A DNA stretch of 64,000 nt. Source: Elusimicrobium minutum Pei191. GTDB taxonomy: Bacteria > Elusimicrobiota > Elusimicrobia > Elusimicrobiales > Elusimicrobiaceae. Position numbers and translations under genes: made by a program. Shown in pieces: positions 44,134 to 54,700 of the stretch. Location: positions 682,001 through 746,000 of the forward strand of contig NC_010644.1 in assembly GCF_000020145.1 (NCBI RefSeq), read 5' to 3'. A model generated the notes under the pieces. The model saw nothing but the letters and a program-made list of their open reading frames with translations, did no database searches and was not told the DNA's origin. The first letter of the stretch is position 1. Each line of letters starts with the position of its first letter.

Positions 44134-45210
44134 ATGGAAAACATAAGCGAGTTCTTAAATAAATTTTTTTCTTTTTTCCAGAAAAATGTAATAGTTTTTT
44201 TACTTTTTATTGTTGCAATTCCTTTTCTTTTTTTAGGGGCGTATTACTTTGGCTCAACTATTAAAAAGCCCCAAAAAGCAGAAGTATCCAAAATCACGGT
44301 AAACCTTAAATCTCAATCCGAAGTTATAGACGAAACCATTGCCATTATCAGACAGGGTGATTATGACACCTTTGTCACTAAAGTACGTGAGGAAGTTAAG
44401 AACGTTAATTTACCGGGGTCAAAAGGCGTAACTCTTTTGATGGCCGCGGTAGATATGAAAGATATGGATATGGTTCAGTTTCTTTTCAGTAGGGCTGATT
44501 TAGGCAAATCCACGGCCGAACCTAATAAAGCAAATCCCTATACCGGTGACACCGCTTTAATGATAGCTCTTAAAAATAATGACGAATATATGAGTGAACT
44601 TCTTATGATAGCGGGAGCAAACTTAAACGCCGTAAATAATTACGGACAAACGCCTCTTTTATTTGCGAGTGAAGCAAAAAACAGAACTTTGGTTGAATAT
44701 TTAATAGCCCGCGGCGCCGTGGCCGGAGCAAGTACGGAAAATTTGTTTTATTTTGTTACCAAAAAAAATCCCGTGGGGGTTGAGGCTATGCTTAAAAGCG
44801 CCATTAATCCTAATGTAAGAAATAAATCGGGATTTACGCCTCTTTATATGGCTGCCAGTCTTGGTGAAAATATTATTTTACGCATGCTCCTTGCTTATAA
44901 GGCGGATGTCAACGCCGTAGTGGGTGACGGTTCTACCGCGCTGATAGGAGCTGCTCGTTATAAAAAACCGGCGGCTTTAAAAATGCTGCTTGAAGCGGGC
45001 GCAGATGTAAATATTAAGAATAATAAGGGCGAAACCGCGCTTTATTGGGCTTCCTATAATAATATGGTTGAATCTGTTGACCAGCTTTTATTATTAAAGG
45101 CCGATCCTACAATAAAAACGAATGAGGGCTTAACTCCGTTTGGCATTGCTCAGAAGAGAAAATTTAACGACTTGATTTCTTTGTTTAAAAAAAATAAAAT
45201 AAATAAGTAA
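44134..45210 (+). CDS. Ankyrin-repeat membrane-anchored protein
   Basis: A 358-residue protein with one N-terminal helix (about 17-42) and about six ankyrin repeats (from residue 95 on), with TPLLFASEAKNRTLVEYLIA and TALIGAARYKKPAALKMLLE as the clearest. ATG at 44134 is preferred over 44128 because GGGG at 44122-44125 is then 8 bp upstream. Ankyrin repeats bind proteins; the partner is unknown. It follows rnc by 45 bp and could be in the same transcript. The gene ends in a small TAAGGTAA palindrome, not a clear terminator. Confidence 0.85.
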   Translation: MENISEFLNKFFSFFQKNVIVFLLFIVAIPFLFLGAYYFGSTIKKPQKAEVSKITVNLKSQSEVIDETIAIIRQGDYDTFVTKVREEVKNVNLPGSKGVTLLMAAVDMKDMDMVQFLFSRADLGKSTAEPNKANPYTGDTALMIALKNNDEYMSELLMIAGANLNAVNNYGQTPLLFASEAKNRTLVEYLIARGAVAGASTENLFYFVTKKNPVGVEAMLKSAINPNVRNKSGFTPLYMAASLGENIILRMLLAYKADVNAVVGDGSTALIGAARYKKPAALKMLLEAGADVNIKNNKGETALYWASYNNMVESVDQLLLLKADPTIKTNEGLTPFGIAQKRKFNDLISLFKKNKINK

Positions 45211-45409
45211 GGTAAATTACCTTAGAGGGTTAAAAGGGTTTTTAACACTGCAGCAAACTTTCAAAAAATCTTATAAAAAAGGGTTTTTACAAATTTTCAT
45301 TAGGCAGTTTACGTCGGGCGGGTTATGCTGTTGCCGGCAGTTGTTAGGTGTGTCTTTATCTGTGTGCGGAGATAATGATGTATTTGTCTTTTCTTGCTAA
45401 AATTCGAGG

Positions 45410-45415
45410 TATAAT
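45410..45415 (+). promoter_or_regulatory. Promoter -10 box
   Basis: TATAAT with no good -35 at the normal distance. Transcription would start at about 45421, just before the hairpin pair. Confidence 0.45.
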
Positions 45416-45420
45416 ATGGG

Positions 45421-45540
45421 CTTTGCAGGATATGTGTTTGCAGCCTGCAAGAACACATTTTTTAACTCACAAAACCGCTGCCGAAAAATATTTTAACTTT
45501 ATATCAAAAACACTTCTACTTTTTAGAAGTGTTTTTTTTA
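45421..45540 (+). ncRNA. Candidate small RNA or attenuated leader, about 115 nt
   Basis: TTGCAGG (45423-45429) can pair with CCTGCAA (45444-45450). Alternatively ATGTGTT-TGCA (45432-45442) pairs with TGCA...AACACAT (45446-45458), a stem directly followed by T6. These are exclusive, as in an antiterminator/terminator pair. The transcript would end at the terminator at 45509-45538. No known RNA family was recognised. Confidence 0.4.
45509..45538 (+). terminator. Intrinsic terminator in the giant gene 2 leader
   Basis: A perfect 10-bp stem AACACTTCTA/TAGAAGTGTT (45509-45518 with 45523-45532), a 4-nt loop and T-run, about 230 bp before giant gene 2. Confidence 0.85.
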
Positions 45541-45605
45541 TGTTTCTAAATCAAAAAAAGATTTCCTTTTGTTTTTTGTATCTAATTATTTTACAGAACG
45601 TGTAT

Positions 45606-45670
45606 ATGGGTCTTTTGGCCTATATATACATAGGCCCAAAATATGCTTTTTTTGGGTCTAAAGGCTCATG
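45606..45670 (+). promoter_or_regulatory. GGCCTAT palindromic element, site C
   Basis: ATGGGTC followed by the near-perfect inverted pair TTTTGGCCTAT (45613-45623) and ATAGGCCCAAAA (45630-45641), then TTTGGGTCTAAAGGCTCATG. It is the third member of the element set (sites A and B at 17244 and 39662). Confidence 0.55.
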
Positions 45671-45764
45671 TTAACGTCTTGCATTACATATAAAATAATA
45701 AATGTAAGCAGGATCTGATGCGGGCGTTAAACAAAACATCTAAATATCCTTATAGGGAAATGCT

Positions 45765-48700
45765 ATGAATCTCGGCGACAGACTTACAAAAATAATAAGC
45801 GGTGTTCTTATAATTACAATACTTCACAGTGTTATTCCCAGTGAAGCATATGCCCAACTTAAAATAACCAAAAAACAATCCGAAAAAATTAATCTTCAAA
45901 ATAACAATGCCGCCCGTAAAGCGGTTAATTCTATTTCAGTAATAACCGATGCTAAAAGCCTTACAAACGGCCCCCAGTCTGTAAAAGGATTAATAGGTCG
46001 AGAGATAAGTGAGGAGTTGGGGAAGGTATGGGGGAAGAGTTTTGCTGTGGAGAGTGTGAGGGTTGAGAGGGTATATGAAGAAGAGCGTGTAAAGATAGCG
46101 ATTGAGAGCGGGAGTCGTGAGAGGAGGGTATATGAGGTAATGGGAGAGGATTATTATAAAGCGTTGGAGTATTTTGCCGAGCAGGGGGGTGTTAGGTTGG
46201 GATATGGGAACGATGTAGAAGGAGAGAGTGTAGAGGAGGGAGGTTTATTAAACAGTGCGGACAGGGTATACAGTGCGTATAAGAGGACGTTGCAGAACAG
46301 TGATTCGAGGAAGGTAGGGAAGGGAGTGATAGAGTTAAGGTATGATTTGATAAGAAAGGATAGCAGGAAGAAGTTGGAGATGGATATAGATGAAGCTACT
46401 GGAGCGATGTTAAAGGTATTGGTGGACATATTGTTGTATTCGAAGAGGGGAATACAGGAAAGGTACGCGCCGTTGGTGACGGAGGTATTGGTAGGGATGA
46501 GGCGATTAGATTTAGGGGGAAAGACAGCGGGCAGTATGAGGGCATATTATAAAGAGGTATTGGATGTAAAGAAGAGTAAGGGAGTTTGTGAGAGCAGGAT
46601 TACGGACGGGTATGTGAGGGGTTTGGGGGAGGCGCAGAAGAGTTGTATAGATATAACGAGTGCGATGACGGGGCTTGGGTTGATAGGAGGAGGGGAGGAG
46701 GAGATATACAAATTTGGGAAGGAGTATTGGAGTGAGGGGCGGGTATCGTCTGTAATAATGAGCAGGGCGGCGCACGGGTTGATATTAAGCGGAGAAAAGG
46801 GGATTGTATTGTTAGGAGAATTGATAAGGGAAACGGTAAGGAGCGGGTATCCTAGGAACGCGGTGAAGTGGGCGTGGGACAAATTTGGGGCTGTATTTAC
46901 GCCGTCGGAGTATGTTGACGGGTATTATAATCATGTGAGTAAAAAGGCGTTGTATTTGAATGAAGTGACGAGGCGGTTTGAGTATATAGATGAGGAGAAG
47001 GCAAGGGAGTGGGGTTTTAGTGTTAGAGATATAAAGATGTGTCAGGAGGTAGAGGTAAAGAGGGGAAGTGATGCGTGTTTAATGATGCCAATGAGGAATG
47101 TATTTACGGATATAGGGGAGGATTTGGCGTATTTAGGGGGAGCTGGAGGAAAGCGTGAGATAAGGAAATTATTAAGAGAAGAGCGGAATTTGCATTGGCC
47201 GTTTATAGTTGGAGTATTGGGTAGTGGGGCGTATGAAGGGGATGGAGGGGCTAACGAGATAAGGAAGGTGATAGCGGGTACGACGTATATGGATGTGACG
47301 TCTGGAACGGACAGGAAGATAAAGGAAGCGGTGGGATTGAAGATAGGAGGGTTTAACGCTGACCAGTTAAAGAGGGCGAGGGAGTATTATAATGAGAAGA
47401 GATTAGCGTATGTATTAGATATAGTTGTGATGATAGCGTTGATAGGAAACCTGGCGAAGAGTATGAGCACGTTTAGGGTACCTAGGAGCGTAGAGAACTG
47501 TTGGAGGAGTTTGAGGGGGGCAGGGAATGCTGGGAAGGAAGTTTCGGTAAGAGGGGTAAGGAGTGTAAAGGTAGCGGAGCAGGCGGCGGCGATGGAGCGT
47601 GTAAATGCGGTAAAGAAGGTTAGCGGTGGGGTAAAGGGGGGAGTGATAGAATTTGGTTTAGAGGGTGTGGGAGGAGAGTTAAAGGTAGTGAAGGGTCGGA
47701 TAGGAGGGAAGTTAAAGATAAGTCCGGTGTTAGAGGGAACGTTGAAGGTAGAGACGAAGGTAAAGGATTTGGGCTTAAGCGTAGGCGGGTCTGGAGGGGG
47801 AGGCACGTTTAGCGCGAGGCCTGTTGTGGGGAAAGGAATAATAGAGGGAGGGAAGGGAATAAGTTTGGAGAGTAAAGTTACCGGTGCGTTTAGAGTTATG
47901 GAGGGGAATAAAGTAGCGGGTGGAGTGGTGGAGGGTGAAAAGGTTATTGTTGCTGCGAGAGGAACGGGAAGTGGGGTTGGCAGGATTGGCAGAGTGATGG
48001 GTAGGGCGAAGAATAGTTTTGTACATGCGAAGAACAAGGCTGTGGTATACAGTATGATGGTAATGTTGCCAATGGGGAGCATGACGGAGGCTGGAAGCGC
48101 GGTAAAGAATATAAGTAATGTAGGGAAGCAGATAAGCGTGATGGCGGAAGCAGGGGGGGTAGGAGTAAGGACGATAGAGGGTGGAAAGTTAATAAGGGGA
48201 GTAATCGCGGCTGGCGAGGTAAGCAAAGCAATGAGGAGCGCGGAGGTTGTATCGGGAGTAAGTAAGGGATTGGATAGAGCGGGGAGAATAGGTAAGGCGT
48301 CGAAGTTGGGAGGGATTGGAGCAAAGCGAGTAGGTGATACGGCAAAGTTATTTGGGATAGGAAGTATAATAGGAAGGCCGGCAGAGGCGGAGGGAGGCAG
48401 CGGGCCGTCGTCTGGAACATTGGAGCGGGTATACGCGCAGTTGGTGGGGGTAAGAGCGCCAGTAAGTAAAGAGGTAAGCACGAAGGAGTTTATCAAGCAA
48501 GAGTTGATAAACATGAGCGGGATAGGTTTTGTAGCGATGCTTGCGGAAGAGTTAAAGATAGGAAGGGAGATAAGAAGGGAGTATGGGAAAGAAGGGATAA
48601 CGGCGGAGAGCATGAAGAAGCAGTGGGCTGCTGTGGAGATGACGAGGGCAGAGGCGGTGTTGGATAGAGCGGTGGAAGAAGGGAGAGAGCTGACGGATTT

Positions 48701-51700
48701 AGAGAACAGCGCGGTAGCCGGGTATATAAGTAATATACATGTAAACAACCAGGGTTATGTAGAAGGCGAAAAAGGGGAATGGAGTTTGTCAAATACGCCG
48801 ATAGCGAAGGCTGCGGATGATTATATAAAAAATAAATATGGGTATGAATATAAGCAAGACGTTGAGAGCTATAAGAGGGTAAACGGGGAAGGAAAAGAAG
48901 AGACGGTAAGCAGGATAATAAACAAAAGAGTAGAAAAAATAACCCCCGCGCAAGAAGCCTTAGAAGGAACAGCGGCTGAACCCGGTACGCAGATGCATCA
49001 TGAGATACCTTCTGTATTAGGTGTAAGACCTGCTGCCGCCGTACGGAGAGAGGCTCTTCCTGTAGCCGCGCCAAATATCAGGGAAAACGGATTTTTTAAA
49101 CCCGCAACGGAAAGAATAGGTATTAATGTTTTAGCTTCTTTCGGTAACTGGGGTTTTATTGCCGAGAAAACGGTCGACATTGTAAAATCCGGCGTTGAAA
49201 AAATTAAAAGTAATTCGAGAAAAAATTTAACCAAAGCGCTTATTTATGTGTTAACTTTTGGCGTTGCTATGCCGCATTCCACAAATCCTATGATTCTTCC
49301 CTCAAGGAGAGATGAGGAAATTGCCGCTGTTGCCGCCCAAAGAAGAAGTGAAGATAAACATGATGAAATGATTTTTACAGGTTGGGCGGAGGAAGTCGGA
49401 CAAACACTTTCTTTTCCCGAAAGCGGAACAGGCGTAAGCCGCTCTTTAGAAAACGTAAGAGAAATAACACAAAGAGAAATGAACAATATTGTTGTAAATA
49501 CCGTTCAAAAAACCGGGCATACCAAAACTGTTAAAAATGTTTCAAATAATAAAATATTTAACCTTCTTTTAAAAAGATTTACAAAAATAACCGTTATAGA
49601 CAGTTCCGAAGATATTGTTGTGCCCCAGGTTGCCGCGCCCGATACCTTATCGTCAACCGCCGGGAGAATGTGGATAAGGGGTAATATTACTTTAGGCAGC
49701 GGCGCAAATAAGGTAAAAATAAGCGTTTATGATAAAGGCGAAAAAGCAGTTATTACTTTAAAAACAGATAAAAAAATTAAACTTAACTCCGAAAGAAATG
49801 AAATGCTTTACGTTAATGCTAAAGGCGAATTAATTATAAGAAGCAATAAACGCGGCGCTCAAATTGAAAAAGTTCTTATCAACACAAGTTTGGTTCTTAA
49901 TGAAAATGGCAGAATTTCCGCAAACAAAGACTTTGCTAGAGAGCTTAATGAAGGCGTAGGTCTTGTAAATAATAAATTGGCGCCACTATTCGGTTTATTT
50001 GTAATAGCCGGGTTTGGCGCGCTTGCCACGTCAACGGCAAGCTTGGTTGTGGATGCTTTTAATGTAGAAGGATATATGGGAGCCGTAATACAATCAGTCG
50101 GTTACGCGGTGCCTACATTCATGTCTGTAAAGATAGCAAAACAAACCTTAAATAACAGTCTTAGAAAAATGGTTAATTGGGGGCTTGCTATTTCTTTAGG
50201 GGCAATGACTTTACCTATGTTCTTTGGTTTTTTTGGCCATTTGCCAAACAGTTTGGAAATTTGGAAACTTGTTCCTTTAGGGGTTTCAATGCTGGCGTTG
50301 GGTTTTGGTATTACCACTTTAGAAGTAGCTTCTAAGCCATTATTCCAGGCAAGTTCAAGCGTCGGCAGATACAGAACAAATGTGGCCGACGCCGGTTTTG
50401 TTAAACAGGTTGTGGGAAGTATTATAGGTGCGGGAGTTGTTCCTTTAGCAAAAAGCATGGGGTTTGATTGGAGTTTCTTATTTCCTACATATGCTGTTTT
50501 AACAATAATGGGGCTTATTGCTTTTAATAAATGGAAAACAAATACAAGGACTTTAGGCAACGTGGTTAATGCTTCAGCAGAGCCGGTAAAAACTAAAGTT
50601 TCAGCTATGGAATTATTTAAGAAAGACCCTCTTGTAAAGAACGCTTATTTCACGTTTGCCGCTCATATGTGGCTTATGTCTACGGTAGGATTTCAATTTA
50701 ACTTAATAGCTTTTGACGCTGTAGGATATACTTACGGGTTAGCTTTAGCTACGGGCGCGTTTACCGCGCCTATGATGGTATCAAGATATTTTGTAGGTAA
50801 AAAGTTGGGTAATAAATCGCCCAGCATAATATCTAATATAGTAAAAAAATCATCCATGTTTTCTTTGGCGGGCTTACTTTTGGTGCAGGTTCCGTACCTT
50901 CCCATAAATGTTTTAGGTATGGCTGTAACAGGCTGGGGCGTTGCAACTATATCACCCGTTGTGCAGGCCTATGTAACCGACGTAAGGGAAAAGTACGCCG
51001 TGCAGGTTTCCGGTATACTAAGCTCTACAACAATAGGCAGCATGATAGGTGTTGTAGCCTCGGCGGTGGTAGGATCATACCTTGTGATAGGTGATTTAAA
51101 AACTGCTTTCTTAATACCTACATTTCTTACCTGGGTAATATGGTCATTTGGCAACAAAGTTGCCAAAGGTAAATTTGAAGAAAATTTTACAATAAAGAAA
51201 GAGCAAAATAATAATAATGTTTTAATGTCTGATCCGTTATTAGGTCTTGGCAAAAACTTTATAGGCAAAGATAATAACCCCGCTTTATTAAATAATTTAG
51301 GCCAAAGTATTAAAAAATTGTGGGATAATTCAATCGGGTTAAGACGCCGCGCGGCGGCTTTTGCAATCAGTTTAGGACTTTTAATACCGCAAGCGGGCGC
51401 AGATATTTTTGAAAGCAATTCTGTAATAATTTCTTTAAGAAAAGAAACCCTAACGCCTTTTGTTTTAGAAAGAAGAAAAAGCGAAGAAGATAAATATACC
51501 GAATTGTTTTTTGACAGCAGTCAAAATTTGCCCTACGGAACTATCAATTTAAATAATGAAGCGTACGTTGCAACCTCAACAGCGCTTGATAATATTGATA
51601 ATGCGCCAAAGGCCAAAACAATTACCTCTACCGTAGTAAACAGTGAAGCTGTTGAATTGATTGTTTCCAAAACTATTTACAAAAATACGCGTGTTAACGG

Positions 51701-54700
51701 CGCTTATCATGATGAAATAACTTCGTTAGCAAATGTTATTGAAAAAGAAGCCGTAAATAAATATTTTGAAAACAAGAGAAAAACTTCCGGTATATTTAAT
51801 AAAGTTAAAAATGTTTTTAACGGTTCAACCAAGGATTTTAATAACAGGCTTTACGAAAATATTTTTACAACTTCTTTTATATCAAATGTAAACAAATCGG
51901 ATTTGCCCGCTAATGTTAAAGATAATCTTATGATTTCTTTTGATGAGGTTTTTAGCACTGTTAAAATAAGCGCGCCCGCAAGAATGCCTGATGAAGAAGA
52001 TTTTTACGGTTTACCGGCTTTTGATAACTCCAACGGATATACAAAAAACGTAGCCTTATTTTCCAAAGCTGGCGATAATGAAATTCAGCTGCCTGTTAAT
52101 ATGTCTGTAAGCGGCAGTTTAAATATTAAAAAAGGCGAAAAGGTTGTTGTAACCGAAAAAGGCAAGATACATTTTAAAAGCTCGTTTAAAGAATACTCGC
52201 CTGATTTCTTTTTTATTAAAACACAGTCTGAAAATTTAAAAAAAATTATTGATAAAGTGGCGAAATCTGAAAATAAAACAAGAATTAAACTTGAAAGAGA
52301 AGGTAAAACATGGATTTTGCTTAAACGCGATATAAAAAGAACTGAAAGACCCATATATCACCAACAGGGCGAATCTTTAGTTAAACTGCCCGTTGCGTTT
52401 GAAGTTGATAATAATATTGTGGTGCGAAACAACGAAAAACTTATTATTGATGACAACAGCGTTTTATACGCTCAGACAGAAGACGGAAAAGTAAGAACAA
52501 TAACAGATTTTTATGTAAGGCTTCCCAAAGAATTTGCTTTAAGCTGGGCTGATATTTTTGGCAGCGCCGAAGGCGTTGACGTAAAAGATTATATGGACTT
52601 AACCGTTAAAGCCAACTATAATAAAATTTTGCCTTTATACAGCGCCGCGTTAATTACTTCAAACCCTTCAACCGCTGTTATAGGCGATATTAAACATTCT
52701 ATGCATTTGCCCGAATATTTGGCGCAGATGATTCCGTTTTTCAGCTATATCTCGGCCATGTTTAATGTTTTCTTAAATCCGTTTATTAAGATTTACGGCA
52801 AAGTAAAAGTTTTAAATGTGGCTTTAGGGGTAACAGGCCTTTCTTTTGTCGGTATGGTTGCCGCAGGATTTTACGGGCAAGCTTCTTTAGGTCTTGAGCC
52901 CGCTTCGTGGAGATTGGCTATAATGGCATCTTCTTTATTATTAGCGGGCGTGGCGGGCAGTTGGGGAAGCAGCGTTACATATCCTTTAGTAAAAGAAAAT
53001 TCTGAAACCACGGAAATCGCGGGCAGCAGAATGGCGGGCTTGCAATTATTCCGTTCTTTCGGCGCCATGGCATTTTTGCTTGTGCCGGTGGCTTTGGCTA
53101 CCGGAGTAAACGCGCTTGATATAGGCTTTTTGGACTTTTCAATGTCTTACCCTATGTTCCTTGCGGGTACTGCGGTAACAATAGCTATGTTGCGCAAATC
53201 TAAACTTAAAAATATTAAAGACCAAACCATGCCTGAACAGATTGCAAAAATGCAAGGGCAGACATATTTAAAAATAATACCTAAAGGCAGCGTAGCGGGT
53301 TTGGGATTCCAAGGCGCAAAGCATATTTGGGACACTCTTAAAACACAAAAATCAATACAAAGGGTTTTTTGGGCGGCCTCGTTATTTACCGGGTCTGAAA
53401 TAGCTACAAGAGCGGGGGCCAGCTCTCTTATTAAAGGCTCCTTAGTAAAACTGGCGGGAACAGGCCAAGCAAACACAATGTTAGATTCAGGCATTATTTT
53501 CTTACAGAGGTTTTTAGACGGTGGCACACTTTCTTTAGCATTAACAATGCTTGTTAACTATATGCCGGCCATTTTGGTCCGCACCAAAATTAAACAGCTT
53601 ATACAGACAAAAGTTTTAACTTCAAATGACGTACTCGTATTAGCGGGCGGTTTTGCCGGTGCGGGACTTTTGGTTTTTGCCTTTAACGGGTTTAGCCTGC
53701 TTGGTCTTACAGGCGTTATGATCAATGTTGTAGGAACATGTAGTTTCTTCTCACAATTGCAAAACACCACCATGGACAACCATAGTAAAAAATGGCATGA
53801 CTCGATAGCAAATGTTTTAGGTGTTACTCTTATTGGCGGCGCGGTAATATCGCCTATAATGGGTGCTGTAAGCACGGTTTCCGGCTCTATGATGACAGGC
53901 CTTTTAGTGCCCGCCGCCGCACTTATAGGCGCGGTTGTTCTTCTTGTCCCCGAAATGAAGAAGAGTAATATTATGACCGCCTTTGCAACAAGAAAGAGCC
54001 GTAAACAATCAATATCTTTGGAACTTTTAAAGGATTTCAAAAATAAAGTCGGCATATATAACTGGGTGACAAATTATCTTAAATCCAACGAAGGCGCAGC
54101 ATATTTTCCATTGTATGCTATGCGCCTTAAGGAAGAGCTTGTAACCAATCAGAAATATTTGGAAGAACGCGGTGTTGATTTTAGTTACTTTGAAGATATT
54201 GATTTAAGTTTTATAAAAAATAACAGACCTATGCATGGAAACAGCGGTTATCTTAGCATGGGCGGTCTAAATCCTGACTCTATAGAAAAGGCGGGAAAAG
54301 CGTTGGCAAATTTCTTTAAAGCCCTTTATTTCTTAGTGTTTCCCGCTAAACATAAACCGAATGTTATTTCTTATAAAGATTCAAAAATAAAAGATGCTTT
54401 ATTCGCTTTTAACGCGTCTGAATCATCTCTTACAGGCTTTGTGTTTGAATACGATGGCAAAGTTTACGGCTTAACAACCGCGCATGGCGCTTATCTGACC
54501 CCTGAGGAATTTATAATTTCCGCTTTTAACGGGGAAAATTATACCGTTAAAAAATTATTAACGGGCAATAGCAGGTTATATTATGAAACAAGTGTGGTTG
54601 AAGGCACGCAGGACTGGACTTTATTGGAAATACCGCAAGAGGCGCTAACGGCTTTCAAACCTCTTAAAGTTTCAGAAAAAAAGGTTAGAAGAGGAGAAGT

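Larger units (their letters stand above)
45211..45764 (+). other. Long structured leader region of giant gene 2
   Basis: No convincing gene is present; an open frame at 45348-45674 overlaps hairpins and is not protein-like. In order the region holds an AT-rich stretch, a -10 box (45410), two mutually exclusive hairpins (45423-45463), a strong terminator (45509-45538), the palindromic element (45606-45670), and 95 bases to the start. It parallels the leader of giant gene 1. Confidence 0.6.

Noticed and set aside
45348-45674. A 108-codon open frame upstream of giant gene 2
   Set aside because: It runs through two hairpins, a terminator and the palindromic element, and its product is not protein-like.
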